64,000 bases of DNA from Lampris incognitus. Taxonomy: Eukaryota > Chordata > Actinopteri > Lampriformes > Lampridae. The notes beneath the pieces are model-generated. The model worked only from the letters and a program-made list of their open reading frames with translations. It did not search any database and was not told where the DNA came from. The stretch is taken from positions 89,639,131 through 89,703,130 of the forward strand of contig NC_079213.1 in NCBI RefSeq assembly GCF_029633865.1. Reading direction: 5' to 3'. The position numbers were made by a program, and so were the translations under genes. Positions 10,367 to 21,744 of the stretch are shown one piece after another (the first letter of the stretch is position 1; every line of letters starts with the position of its first letter).

Positions 10367-10797
10367 GGGCATCTGGGTGGCATGCCGGCCTATTCCGTTG
10401 CCTACCAACACGAGGAACGCAGGTTCGAATCCCCATGTTACCTCCGGTTTGGTCGGGTGTCCCTACAGACACAATTGGCCATGTCTGCGGATGGGAAGCC
10501 GGATGTGGGTATGTGTCCTGGTCACTGCACTATCGCCTCCTCTGGTCGGTCGGGGCGCCTGTTCGGGGGGGGATAGTATGACCCTCCCACGTGCTTCATC
10601 CCCCTGGTGAAACTGTCAGTTGAAAAGAAGCAGCTGGTTACTCCACATGTACCGTAGGAGGCATGTGGTAGTCTGCAGCCCCCCCCCCCGGAACGGCAGA
10701 GGGGGTGGAGCAATGACCGGGACGACTCAGAAGAGTGGGGTAATTGGCCAAGTACAAGTAATTGGGGAGAAAAAGGGGGGATTCCAAAAAAAAAATC
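10367..10797 (+). mobile_element. tRNA-derived SINE, copy 1
   Basis: This is a full-length member (about 430 bp) of a family found seven times in the window. The head is tRNA-like: an A-box-like GTGGCATGCCGG and a B box GGTTCGAATCCCC. The body runs through ACAGACACAATTGGCCATG and ends with GGGTAATTGG, GGGGAGAAAAAGG and an A run. Flanking AAATCT may be a short target duplication. It is not a functional tRNA gene, since no cloverleaf closes. Confidence 0.88.
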
Positions 10798-11012
10798 TTC
10801 TTGGCATTTTAATGTGAAATGACTACAGGATGGGTATTTTTGTAAATTTTCTTTTTTAGTATTTTGGGTAATTTGGAGAGGAAAAAAGGCACAGGTTGAC
10901 TCTAAGTCAATTAACACAATAAAGGAGTTATGGCACTCCTACATCTGTTTGTATGTGAAGCCTACTTAAACTTCGGTTCAAATTAATTGCTTTGGAATAA
11001 ATTTAAATTTAA

Positions 11013-11165
11013 TCCATGTAACCCGTGGAAATAGGTACCACACAAGATACAGTCACTACTTTTGGGGTTCTTCCTTCCTTTCTTTCTTTTTTGTGTTATC
11101 ACTCTAAATTGAATGGTTTAGGCAGAAAGCTTTCAAACAAATACAAAAAAAACAAACAAACCCAA
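11013..11165 (+). repeat. Dispersed repeat related to 39570-39690
   Basis: GTGGAAATAGGTACCACAC, AAAAGTAGTGAC-type sequence (in reverse complement), GTGTTATCAC and ATGGTTTAGGCA recur in opposite orientation around 39570-39690. This shows two copies of one transposable element, probably a LINE 3' region. The family is not identified. Confidence 0.55.
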
Positions 11166-11225
11166 AAACAAATCAAAATATGGCAGTGGGCCTATCAATT
11201 CCATTTCCCTTCACAGGGACCTCCA

Positions 11226-11736
11226 AATTGAGCCTCTGGCTTTGTACAAAAATCCTTATAGTATCTTGCTAACGTTTGGACTTCCTCAAACAGTCTGGAC
11301 AGTCCACGACATTCATCGCGCTATTTGCACCTTAAAACAAAACATCAGTCAAACTACTATATAGGATACAACTATTAACCTCCACACTATAATATTTGAC
11401 CGAGAGACGCATCATTACGGCATATTTACCCATGGATTTCATTAGATGTGCTCCGAATGCATTTCGCTTGCATCTCTCAGCTTACTCAACCGGAAGAGGA
11501 CCAGAATCCCCTGAGCACAAGAAGAAATCCGCCCCTCTCGTGGCACCAGATTGTAACAGCTAAGAGTTAACCCTTTTTATGATCTTTGTTGTTCCCGTAG
11601 GTACAATCTTACTTTTTTTATACTGAACATATTTACACAGGGTAGGGAATTTACCACCTGGCTACATCCATTTTTGTATGTTTTGCTCTTTTAATAAGAA
11701 GTGCTGCATGGTTTACTACAGCATCATGTAACCTTA
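11226..11736. other. Intergenic, nothing recognised
   Basis: No coding, RNA-gene or repeat signal is recognised in this stretch. Confidence 0.5.
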
Positions 11737-11890
11737 AACAACAACCACAACCACCACCACAACAACCACAACAACCACAACCACCAAAACAGCAACCACC
11801 ACAACAACAGCCACAACCACCACCACAACAACCACCATCACCACAACCACAGTAACCACCACAACAACAACCACTACAACAACCACCAAG
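11737..11890 (+). repeat. (CAACCAC)n-type simple repeat
   Basis: About 150 bp of imperfect CAACCAC and CAACAA units. Its translations (Asn/His-rich on plus, Val-rich or Gly/Cys-rich on minus) are artefacts of the repeat. Confidence 0.9.
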
Positions 11891-12297
11891 AAAAAAGAGA
11901 TCTGGTATCGGCAGATATGCAAAGTCAGGTATCAGCATCGGAACTGAAAAAAGAAGAAAGTGGATTGGTACATCTCTGTTAGGGATAGAGTAATAAAATC
12001 AGGGCAGATCACAGAATCTGATGGGTCACCAAATACGGTGTTACACTGGCTTAATGACAGAACAACAATGCCCCCTCGTTCTGTGTCCGTACCTTTTATA
12101 ACATTACAGAACGGTGAGACAGAATAATGGCACAGCATTCCCACCTTGAACAGGCAGGGGCTGGTTAGAAAAGGGTGCCTCACCCGACACACTATTACTG
12201 GGAACCCCAATGAGGAACGAACTAACAAAGTCTGAATATTTCAACTCTCAAAAATAAATATAATTGCCCCACTAACGTTACATGCACATACCCTATT
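11891..12297. other. Intergenic, nothing recognised
   Basis: Mixed-composition sequence without a supported gene. It ends in the SINE copy 2 target duplication. Confidence 0.5.
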
Positions 12298-12310
12298 AAA
12301 CCTAAATGCA

Positions 12311-12567
12311 GGGGGCTTCCGGGTAGCGTAGCGGTCTATTCCATTGCCTACCAACACGGGGATCGGCGGTTCGAGAACTGGGAGGGGGATAGCGTGATCC
12401 TCCACGCGCTACGTCCCCCTGGCGAAACTCCTCACTCTCAGGTGAGAAGAACCGGCTGGCGACCCCACATGTATCGGAGGAGGCATGTGGTAGCCTGCAG
12501 CCCTCCCTGCATCGGCAGAGTGGACAGCTTGGAAGAGTGGGGTAATTGGGGGGGGGGGGTAAAAAAA
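12311..12567 (+). mobile_element. tRNA-derived SINE, copy 2, internally deleted
   Basis: The head (TAGCGTAGCGGTCTATTCC, GGCGGTTCGA) is joined to the body near CGTGATCC, so the central part around ACAGACACAATTGGCC is missing. An A run ends it. The 13-bp direct repeat AAACCTAAATGCA (12298-12310 and 12568-12580) flanks it exactly, as expected for target-primed insertion. Confidence 0.88.
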
Positions 12568-12711
12568 AAACCTAAATGCAAAGTTACTGAGAAAATTACT
12601 GTATGTCATATATTGTTAACGAGGGCCTGGTCGACTACTCTTTCTTTTTGAAGGACTCATTTGTTAACTTTTTGCACTTTCACATTGACGTAATAAATAG
12701 CATCTAATGAA

Positions 12712-12867
12712 GCCACTCACTACTTGAGTAGTTTTTTTTACGAGATCCTTGTTTACATTTACTCAAGTAGTTATTTTCATGAGTAGTTTTACCTCTACGT
12801 GAGTAAACATTATGAAGTAACCATACTTTTACTTGAGTATCGTTTTTGTTTACTCTTCCCACCACTG
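12712..12867 (-). mobile_element. hAT-type MITE fragment
   Basis: Repeated ACTTGAGTA / TACTCAAGTA motifs end in CTCTTCCCACCACTG at 12867. Read inward on the minus strand this is CAGTGGTGGGAAGAG. This organisation is well known from non-autonomous hAT elements of fishes and amphibians. The left end is eroded or missing. Confidence 0.65.
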
Positions 12868-14478
12868 GATAAATGCATATAAATTAAGGGTTATTGAACA
12901 GTTTTTGAATTCCCGCCTTGTGTAAGCTTTTTTGCTGTAAATTAAAATAATTATCCCAACACATGATACAGTTCTGTAACACAGAAAATGTTAACCTATC
13001 CATTTGAGGAGAAAAGAAGGTTATGTCATATTTCAAGGAGGCGTGGCATACCCTTTTGTGTACACTGACCCATAACCTTTTTTTTTTTTTTTTTTTTTGC
13101 TAACATTTGGGCGATTGAGTCAGCACATCGTATCATTGATTTGGGCTAGAGTAAGCATATTTATTGCACAATTCATACTTTGATATAATTTCACATGCAC
13201 ATCTTCCTTTTCCTGTACATCTTTATGAGTTAAGACACCATGTTAATTTCTGTTAAACTTTATTACTGCAGGTTTAAAAATCCCTCCACAATTCATACAG
13301 TATAAAAGCTGCCTTTCCTGTCACAACACCACCCTCCTCCCCGCCAAATTTCATTGAACACATTTAATTGAGGTGAAACAAAAATAATTGCGGTCCAGTC
13401 CTCTGCTTTTTTTAGGGTCCCCTGTGTCCCCATATTGCTGCAAACAAACCACATGACTCTTGCTTCTTCTTGGCCCTTTGCTTTCTGGGTTGTTTTTATT
13501 TTCCTTTGGTCTGGCTTGCTACATATTCAAAGTGTGCGTCACTTGTGAGTTGGAAGCTTGGGGGCTTTGACTGCTCACTTGCATGCTGTCGGATGGGACT
13601 ACCTGTTATCACTGGTGCCATTCACTAATCCAGAACATACACAATGGTTCTCTGTTACAAGGTTGATCATTTTCACTTTTTTACTGATTTTGTTGCATTA
13701 GTATATCATATTCATGTTTCCACCAAAGGTTTGTGCGATTTATTAGCTATAACAATTTTATGACCTTATGATGAAGACTAGCTAAAGCTTATGTTATTTC
13801 TCTCACCTCATGTGATGCAGGGTAAACTTCTTGTTTGATGCTCATTCAGCCCACCTATGTGATGTCACACTAATGAGGGAATGCAATTTTGATTATGTGG
13901 CTTCACAGATAGGGCTCAGCAAATTTTTTATTTTCAATCATCAGGTGAGAAAATATATCCTCTAAGTGATACTGTCCCATTTTACCTTATATCCCAATCA
14001 CCCTTAATTCTCCTTATGTGAGCACACAACCTTGTAAATGTAAACAATGTGTATGCCTGTGTTTGTGTGCGCATGTTGATGATATATGTGCATTTGAATG
14101 TGTCTACTTGGTTCTACCGATATCGTCATTGAAAGAGAGGTGTATCGGCACTGGGGCATGTGTCTATCATTGTATCTGTGTACGTGCTCCCATATGTGTA
14201 CGAGGATTAACTTCTCTCTGAGGACATGATACAGGTCTATATGTGCCTGCCTCCATTTATTGAATTCCCAGGCTCGTTTACAAGGTGAGACTGACGTTTG
14301 ATATAATTGACTGTGCCATTTAGGAGCCGTGCCAATGAGCCTTGTCACTCAGCAACTTATGTTCATTCATGATTATTTGGCAAATCAAACAACTGTCATG
14401 CAGCTTTATAAAACACCTCCAAACCTCTGTGTCACTGTTTCTCTCTTTCTCTCTCTTTCTCTCTCTCTCTCTCTCTGA
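12868..14478. other. Intergenic, nothing recognised
   Basis: AT-rich sequence with a T tract at about 13078-13098 and a (CT)n tract at 14441-14476. I see no conserved coding sequence. Confidence 0.5.
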
Positions 14479-15231
14479 CTCTATGCCAGTCATTCCCAGA
14501 GACTGGGTCGGGACCCACAGGTGGGTTGCAAGACATTTTATTTGGGTCGCCAAATAAAATTTGCAGAGTTTCTTCCATAGCCTTTTCGTAAGATTTGTAT
14601 CTGCAGTATACCTTTAAGCCACATGAGGAAGCTCGTTGGTATTTCCACCACATTCACGGTTTCCACCAGAAATAGACTGAACGCTGAACTCAATATGCAC
14701 GTTGTGCTCTCCTCTTGTACACTGGACTGGAATGCAATGCTAAAAAGCAAGCAGGCCCACCTATCACATTAGCAAGGTGTTAGTAAAATTAATATGCACA
14801 ATTGGATATTTGGAAAAGGCCTAAAAAGATAGTCAGTGTAAGTAAATAGCACATAATGGGCCTAATGAGATCTGACATGGAATAGACATGATGTGGTCAA
14901 CGAACTGATTGTTGACTTTTCGAATTGATTGACTGATAACAATAGCTGCACTTAAACACAAGCCTACTTTTTCTGATAATGGGCATGAGCATTTGTTTTG
15001 ATAATTGTACTTACAATATTCAACCTAATATGAAAGGCTAGAATACGTTCTGTTTGTTTTACTGATGAGGGAAAAAAACGAGAGCCTGTTAACACCGTCT
15101 AAACACAATTATTTTCTCATTCATATGTTTTCAGTAACTACTACTTCTACTACTACTTCTACTACTACTACTACTACTGCTACTACTACTACTACTACTA
15201 CTACTACTATGACTACGTTCGGCTGCTCCCA

Positions 15232-15930
15232 TTAGGGGTTGCCACAGCGGATCATCCGTTTCCATCTCTTCCTGTCTTCTGCATCTTCCTCTGTCACACC
15301 AGCGACCTGCATGTCCTCCCTCACCACATCCATAAACCTCCTCTTTGGCCTTCCTCTTTTCTCTTCGCTGGCAGCTCCATATTCAGCCTCCTTCTCCCAA
15401 TATACCCAGCATCTCTCCTCCACACGTCCAAACCATCTCAATCTTGCCTCTCTTGCTTTGTCTCCAAACCGTCTAACTTGAGCTGTCCCTCTAATATAAT
15501 CGTTCCTAATCCTGTCCTTCTTCATCACTCCCAATGAAAATCTTAGCATCTCCTACTCTGCCACCTCCAGCTCCGCCTCCTGTCTTTTCGTCAGTGCCAC
15601 TGTTTCCAAACCATATAATATAGCTGGACTCAAAACCATCTTGTAAACCTTCCCTTTAACTCTTGCTGGTACCCTTCTATTGCAAATCACTCCTGACACT
15701 CTTCTCCACCCACTCCACCCTGCCTGCACTCTCTTCTTCACCTCTCTTCTGCACTCCCCGTTACTTTGGACAGTTGACCCCAAGTATTTAAACTCATATG
15801 CCTTCGTCACCTCTACTCCTTGCATCCTCACCATTCCACTGTCCTCCATCTCATTCACGCATAGGTATTCCATCTTGCTCCTACTGACTTTCATTCCTCT
15901 TCTCTCCAGTACATACCTCTCCCTCTCCAA
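15232..15930 (-). pseudogene. RTE reverse transcriptase C-terminal remnant
   Basis: Two minus-strand frames (15553-15930, then 15232-15549) carry MERERYVLERRGMKVSRSKM and LGSTVQSNGECRREVKKRVQ followed by the RTE C-terminus. A frame break lies between them, and stops are present in the C-terminal part of the element. It is related in sequence to the plus-strand copies at 29150-30040, 58060-58710 and 62980-63380. Confidence 0.82.
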
Positions 15931-15960
15931 GCTCTCCTAAACCTGAACCCTACTCTTGCT

Positions 15961-17208
15961 TTTTTTTTTTTTTATTGATATTTTTCTGGACAGATCAACA
16001 ATTGCATCCCCAAACACAATGCATCATAACACAAGTATCAAACAAACTCAACTGTCCTCCTTTCCTGTTTTTAAACAACATACACCCAAACAAATTCACA
16101 AAAAACAAACAAACAAACAAACAAACAAAGTAAACATATACAAATTAAAAACAAAACAATTAGGCAAGACACATAGCCATAGAGTCCATATGAATATTCA
16201 TGCAGAGTAATCATCTATTTCAATGTCCACATTCCATTTCTGTGAAGAATAAGCCCCAGACCTCCTTAAACATGTTCTCTCTACCCGCCACTCTATAAGT
16301 GATTCGTTCATATGTTGCCATCTTATACATTGTTTCCATCCATTCATTGTAGGTTGAAGGAGCAGAGGATTTCCAGTGTCTCAGATTGATTCTGCAGCCA
16401 GTTATCAGAGCCAGCTGTACCCATAGTTTCATATGATTAGATATTCTGACATTTTCTGGTAACAGTCCCAAAAGACACAGTGCTGGGGTTTTAATCAGTG
16501 ATAACTTCAACATCCCATTCAGAAAAACAACAATGTTGTCCCACATACATACTGTCTTCTCACAATAATACAGTAGATGTACGAAAGTCCCAGACTCCTT
16601 CCCACATCTCCAGCAAGTATCATTGTCCCTTAGTTTCAGTTTGGCCAGTTTACATGGGGTCCAGTAGCTTCTATTGATCACCTTATAATGAATGAGTTGT
16701 GACCGTGCTTCATGTGAGCATTTATGTCACGATGCAACAGTCTTCTCCCAGACCTCTGTCAAAATCCCCCCCCCGCAACATCCTTTTCCCAACACATTTT
16801 CAGGCCCTCTAGTTGTGACGTGTGTACTAGCCCTAATATGCACATAAAATATTGAGGGCCCCCCTTTTCCCATCCATGTTGTATGGAATAGATCCTGTAT
16901 TCTAGTTTGTGGATTCAATTCAGATTATACCTGGCCCAATATACAACGCCTAATTTGCAAAAATTTCTAAAAGTCTGATTTATCTAGATTATATTCTGTC
17001 TTTACTTCCTCAAAGGATTTCATTTAGTCTTTCCCAAACAGGTCTCCAAGGAGATGTATACCTGACCTAGCTCACCTGCCCCACATGAATGTCTTCTTGC
17101 CTATTGTACTATATGGATGCTTTAGGTGTGAGATATGTATTGGATTTCATAATATGATGTGCCACTCTCAAAGATTCCCAAGCAAAAGATAACAATGGGT
17201 TCCTGTGC
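15961..17208 (-). mobile_element. 5'-truncated L1/Tx1-like LINE inside the RTE
   Basis: This 1248-bp minus-strand insertion begins, in its own orientation, at 17208 and ends in a poly(A) tail (T run at 15961-15973). The 14-bp direct repeats ACCCTACTCTTGCT at 15947-15960 and 17209-17222 are identical and flank it exactly. Removing one repeat and the insert rejoins the RTE sequence seen uninterrupted in other copies. The only coding region left is the end of ORF2. Confidence 0.88.
16220..16681 (-). pseudogene. L1/Tx1-like ORF2 C-terminal domain
   Basis: The 153-residue frame holds CWRCGKESGTFVHLLYYC, the Cys-His motif near the C-terminus of vertebrate L1/Tx1 ORF2, followed by RHWKSSAPSTYNEWME and a typical EVWGLFF ending. 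No reverse transcriptase or endonuclease is left upstream. It is not a gene of the host. Confidence 0.8.
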
Positions 17209-17579
17209 ACCCTACTCTTGCTACAGATCACAATGTCATCCACAAAAGTCATTGTCCACAGGGACTCCTGCCCGATCTCGTCCGTCAACCTGACCATCAC
17301 TAGTGCAAACAAAACATATGTTTTCAATAACACATGTATAAAACAAAGTTGTGATTTATCAAACGTATATCTCTTTGAAATGGATGGTTTACCTATTCAA
17401 GATAATACAAGGTGACTCAGCAATGGTGGTAAAAGTGGTCAGGAACGCTCATTTATGCACAAATTCGCTCTTTGCACGATTTATAGATAAGGCCTATTAT
17501 GGACTGGGTCGCAATGGTTTGTCATAAAAAAAAAAGTGGGTCCCCCGAAAAAAAAAGTTTGGGAAAATCTGGTCTACAG

Positions 17580-18270
17580 TAGTCTGTCAACAATGCCCTT
17601 TAACCCCCACCCCCATCTGTATCTTTTGCAATCTGTATCCGCTTGGCCTTTTCTGTGTCAATCTCTCTACTGAAGACATGAAGACATGTCAGACCCTGTC
17701 CTTGCATGTCAAATGCCCAACCACTAGATGGTGGTAAAAGCTTTTCGATTGGCGTGTTGTAACAAGTACGGTGTTTGTCTTCTTAGACGTTATTGTGTGG
17801 TTACTAATTATTCTCCTATTATTGCACGGCATATTATTTCAAAGCGTTTGTACTTACATTTTTTAAATCACCTTGTAGACACAATTTAAGTCACAATTTT
17901 AATACAATTGCTTGTATGCAATGATTTTTGGTTTTAGCCACAGTTTTCATAATCTCATTTGCAAACTTTTTTAAAAATTTGTAACTACTTCTTCTTTTGA
18001 ATCTGTGAGTTCAAACGTTAATTTATATGTTCTATCATTACTTATTTAATAGCCTTGTTGTTATAGCAGATATATTAGAGTGAGGTGTTTTCCTCAATAG
18101 CCCTTCATAAAAAGTTTGGCTTGTGACAAATGCCACAAGTTGACTGTTGTGAGTTGACCCTGAGACCTTGTCAGTGAGTATCTCTCACCCATTGTTTACA
18201 GTGGGATGCATTCTCATCTATCTGACCTTATTGAATTTAGGCATAAAAGGGTAACAGCAAAAGGGGACAA
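17580..18270. other. Intergenic, nothing recognised
   Basis: AT-rich sequence without a gene or repeat that I recognise. Confidence 0.5.
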
Positions 18271-18299
18271 AACAGAACCCAGCAAACATGCCCGTGCGG

Positions 18300-18770
18300 G
18301 CCCACTGTGGGTAGGTGTGGGTTTACTGTGGGGCGATGTGGGCAGGGGCAAACCCACACTAATCCCACATGGGCCACATGTGGTTAGCCCATGCAGGGCC
18401 CACAGTAGTTTTGCCCTTTGAGGCCCCTATGTGGGCTTATTGTGGGCAAGCCCAGCTGTGCTCTTGCCCACAGTAAGCCTATATGAGCCCCATGTGGTCA
18501 GCCCATGCGGGGCCAACAGCAGTTTTGCCCTTTGAGGCCCCCATGAGGGTTTTCTGTGGGCAACCCACTGTGGTCTTGCCCACAGTAAGCCCACATGGGC
18601 CCCCTGTGGTTAGCCCATGCGGGGCCCACAGCAGTTTTGCCCTTTGAGGCACCTATGTGGAGTTACTGTGGGCAAGCCCAACTGTGGTTTTGCCCACAGT
18701 AAGCCCACATGGGCCCTCTGTGGGTTAGGCCATGCGGGGCCGACAGCAGTTTTAACCTTTGAGGTCAACC
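18300..18770 (+). repeat. ~114-bp tandem repeat in the element's left arm
   Basis: GCCCATGC...CAGCAGTTTTGCCCTTTGAGG-type units start at about 18387, 18501, 18613 and 18728, giving periods of about 114, 112 and 115 bp. Each unit is full of short inverted GGGCCCAC/GTGGGC words and could fold into hairpins. Confidence 0.85.
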
Positions 18771-19622
18771 CCCTGTTGACAGTACAGTTAAAACTTTTTA
18801 AGATTACAGCTGCTTTAGGGTAAGCGGTACTCAAACTTTTTATTTACCGCCCATGCCCAATGCTGCATATAGTCAGACCTCTGCAAAAATGATAGTACAA
18901 TGTAAACAACTTGTCCAAGGTATAACCGGTTCATCCCATACTTAACTAAAACTGCCCATCCAACAAAACAAGTACCGTCTCAACTTTTTGGTTTGTCGCA
19001 GCTGTTTCATATTATAGTTAAGAGAAAGAACACTAGTTTTTTTGTTAATTTTTTGTCCCTTAAATGTTCCCATAGAGCAGCTCATGCTGTTTTTTTTAAC
19101 CAACTTAATTACAGATGAACTATTACTCATAACTTTACAATTTCAATAATTTTGAACCATCAGAAATTTAGCAAACATACACACACAGCAGCTTATTGTA
19201 GTCTCATATAGTCTGCAATACATCTGACATGTTGTGCATGTGTGCAGTAATAAACTTGACACACTCCGTCACTCTAGCAGTACACAAGTAAATATAGCCT
19301 ATAGCCCCGGTTCAGTTTGGGCTTGGTCACGAGGTGGTGCCAATCCTCATTACTTTAAATACTCCAAGAAGTTGGATTTGGGTAGTTTAATTTGAATTTT
19401 GCCACACCCGAGTCCACGGAACAATCAAAGTGTCAGTTTACCTAAATAAAAAAACACGGTCACATACAGATAATTTTGGCTTTACTTGCCCAGGTTTCAA
19501 GACATCTCTGTTCAAGATTTGCCTCTACCCCAACAGGTGACTGGAATCCCAGACTAGATTAAATGCTCCACCAGTGGCTAACTCATACTGTGCACTTACA
19601 TTTCAATTGTTGTTTTCATCAG

Positions 19623-19738
19623 ATACTGTGACAAAAAGCAGCTGGGCCACAGCATCCGAGGTGGAAGCTGCCATCAAAATGTGGCTCAGAAATGCCAGGG
19701 ATAGAGACGGAGGAAGGAGCAGAAGGAGCAAAAAATAA
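19623..19738 (+). pseudogene. Possible last coding exon of the element
   Basis: After a good acceptor (TTGTTGTTTTCATCAG) the sequence can be read as TVTKSSWATASEVEAAIKMW, then a run of Arg, Gly and Ser ending in TAA at 19736-19738. The reading looks protein-like and ends basic, but it is short and I do not recognise the family. It may be the 3' exon of a deleted transposase gene. Confidence 0.3.
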
Positions 19739-20433
19739 ATAGATTTAATATTTGGGTTTTTTTTAGATTTAATGTTCTTATTGTGTTCAAATGTGGTTCT
19801 ATGTTTGTTGTTCTGTTTTATAAAAGCATTTAATTTGGTATATAGTTTTGTTTTTCAATTCCAATTGTTCATATATAATTTATATTTTCTTCATTTTTTT
19901 GTTTGAGCTGGCTGTCAATAAATGTCACTAGCATAACAGGTACACATGGGGCACTATGGGCCCGTGTGGGACCACTGCTCCCAGCCCAAAGTGCAGGCAT
20001 ACTATGGGCATGCTGCGGGCCCACAATGGGTCCCACTGAGGGCCCACTCTGCTTAGTGTGGGCAGCCCACACTCAGCCCACTGGGGCCCCACTAGGGGCC
20101 TTTAGTGTGGGGCTCACACGTGACCTGCATTTCATGCCGGTAACGAGGCCCACAGTGGGCTGCCCACAGTGGGCCCTCTGTTCCTGCCTGCAGTGGCCCC
20201 ACATGGACCCCAAAGAGGCATGTTTGCTGGGAACAGAATGGCTTAGGGGGACATGTCATACTGCTCAAGAGCTGGGATTGGATCCATAGTGTTACAAGTG
20301 AGTGGAATGTGTTTTAGCCCCCAGCACATTGATTGTTAGTTCTTATTTGCCTCCTTTGATATACTCACTGAGCACTTTATTAGGAACACTATACCAATAG
20401 TTGGCAGGGTCTCCCTTTGCTTTCAAAACAGCC

Positions 20434-21581
20434 TCAATTCTTCATGGCATGGATTCCACATTCCAGATGTTGGGAACATTCCTTTGAGTTTCTGGTCCAT
20501 ATTGACATGATTGCATCGTGCAATTTCTGCAGCTTTGTCAGCTGCACATTCATGCTGTGAATCTCCTTCTCTACCACATCCCAAAGATGTTCCATTGGAT
20601 TCAGATCTAGTGACTGGGAAGGCCACTGAAGAACATTGAATTCATTGTCATGTTCATGAAACCAGTTTGAAACGACTTTTGCTTTGTGACATGGTGCTTT
20701 ATCAAGCTGGAAGTAGCCATTAGAAGATGGGTAAATGGTGGCCATGGAGGGATGCACATGGTCAGCAACAAAACTCAAACGGGCTGTGGCATTCAAGTGA
20801 TGATTGATCAGGAATCAGGAACAATTTATTTGTCATTTCATCTTATGTACTACATACACAAAAGAAACAAAATTCTGTTTCCCCCAGCCCACAGCAGTGC
20901 AACACAAAAGACAAAAACACATATCTAAAAACCTCCAAAAACAACACAATCAAAACTATATAAAAACAGAGAGAACAAAGCAACAAAACAAAACAATAAG
21001 AACAAAAACAAAACAAAAAAAACATTGGTATTATCTGGCCCAAAATGTGCAACAAAAAAAATTCCCACACCACCGCCACAAGCCTGGACTGTTGACACAA
21101 CACAGGTTTGGTCCATGGTTTCATGCTGTTGACACCAAATTCTGACCCTATCATCTGTGTGCTTCAGCAGAAATCGAGATTCATCAGACCAGGCTACATT
21201 TTTCCAATCGTCAACTGTCCAGTTTTGGTGAGCCTGTACCCACTGCAGCCTCAGCTTTCTGTTCTTGGCTGACAGAAGTGGAACCTGACGTGGTCTTCTG
21301 CTGTTGTAGCCCATCCACCTCAATTGTACAGAGTGGTTATCTGAGTTACCATAGCCTTTCTGTCAGCTGAAACCAGTCTGGCCATTCTCTGTTGACCTCT
21401 CATCTACAAGGTGTTTCCGTCTGCAAAACTGCCTATCACTGGATTTTTCCCCCCCACACCATTCTAAGTAAACTATAAAGACTGTTTCGCATGAAAATCC
21501 CAGGTGATCAGCAGTTACAGAAATACTCAAACCAGCCCGTCTGGCAACAATGCACACCACGGTCGAAATCACTGAGATCAC
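20434..21581 (-). pseudogene. Tc1-like transposase, broken in three pieces
   Basis: Minus-strand fragments at 21363-21581 (N-terminal helix-turn-helix, LSISVTADHLGFS), 20925-21323 (WSDESRFLLKHTDDRVRIW, first catalytic Asp) and 20434-20796 (FQLDKAPCHKAKV, where the second Asp follows Leu; SLDLNPMEHLWDVVEKEI with the third acidic residue) together match a Tc1 transposase. Frame shifts, stops and a LINE insertion between 20812 and 21018 disrupt it. Confidence 0.85.
20812..21018 (-). mobile_element. LINE 3' end inserted in Tc1-like transposon 1
   Basis: About 205 bp interrupt the transposase reading. They contain TTTATTTGTCATTTCATCTT and CATACACAAAAGAAAC, which resemble the 3' region of the LINE at 37365-38065 (TTTATTTGTCATGGCCTTAT, CATACAAGAGAATGAAA). 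Orientation is inferred from that copy. Confidence 0.55.
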
Positions 21582-21744
21582 ATTTTCCCCCCATTCTGAT
21601 GGTTGATATGAACATTAACAGAAGCTCCTGACCTGTATCAACATGATTTTATGCATTACACTGCTGTCACATGATTGGCTGATTAGATATTTGCATAAAT
21701 AAATAGGTGTACAGGTGTTCCTAATAAAGTGCTCCATGAGTGTA

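Larger units (their letters stand above)
15139..17314 (-). mobile_element. RTE-type LINE, copy 1, 5'-truncated and split
   Basis: This is a minus-strand RTE element in two parts, 17222-17314 and 15139-15960, interrupted by an L1-like insertion. It encodes the end of reverse transcriptase (FVDDIVICS at about 17240) and the C-terminal domain (RLRWFGRVEE, GRPKRRFMDVVRED, DRKRWKRMI; 15232-15549). It has the family 3' end CCCCTAATGGGAGCAGCC and a (TAC)n tail at 15139-15210. The 17-bp flanks CATATGTTTTCAGTAAC (15122-15138) and CATATGTTTTCAATAAC (17315-17331) form a target duplication with one mismatch. Confidence 0.85.
14487..17571. mobile_element. hAT-like non-autonomous element carrying nested LINEs
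   Basis: The left end CAGTCATTCCCAGAGACTGG (14487) and the right end, read inward as CAGATTTTCCCAAAC (from 17571), form an imperfect terminal inverted repeat. Both are followed by GGGTC-rich subterminal sequence (GACTGGGTCG). This resembles Charlie-type hAT ends. The flanking octamers CTCTATGC and GTCTACAG share the TCTA core typical of hAT target sites but differ elsewhere, so the insertion is old. No transposase is present; most of the length is an inserted RTE LINE. Confidence 0.55.
18278..20231. mobile_element. Unclassified DNA element with 15-bp TIRs and GC-rich arms
   Basis: The left end CCCAGCAAACATGCC (18278-18292) and the right end GGCATGTTTGCTGGG (20217-20231) are perfect inverted repeats. 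Both are flanked by AACAGAA (18271-18277 and 20232-20238), a 7-bp direct repeat. Each arm is rich in GCCCACATGTGGGC-like words; the left arm is tandemly repeated with a period near 114 bp. The core is AT-rich, with no transposase frame apart from a possible short last exon (19623-19738). This is a cut-and-paste element by structure. The superfamily is not assigned, because a 7-bp duplication is unusual. Confidence 0.75.
20364..21742 (-). mobile_element. Tc1-like transposon 1, degraded
   Basis: The ends CTCACTGAGCACTTTATTAG (20364) and, read inward, CACTCATGGAGCACTTTATT (21742) are inverted copies. Both are flanked by TA (20362-20363 and 21743-21744), the mariner/Tc1 target. The minus strand encodes pieces of transposase. 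A LINE 3' end has inserted at about 20812-21018. Confidence 0.88.

Noticed and set aside
10380..10440. tRNA gene from the A- and B-box motifs
   Set aside because: The same sequence recurs seven times as the head of a 430-bp SINE with A tail and target duplications, and no cloverleaf closes.
11651..11938. Gly/Cys-rich protein
   Set aside because: Antisense translation of the (CAACCAC)n simple repeat.
16220..16681. Unknown host protein of 153 residues
   Set aside because: The CWRCGKE...H...C motif and poly(A) plus target duplication identify it as the end of an L1/Tx1-like LINE ORF2.
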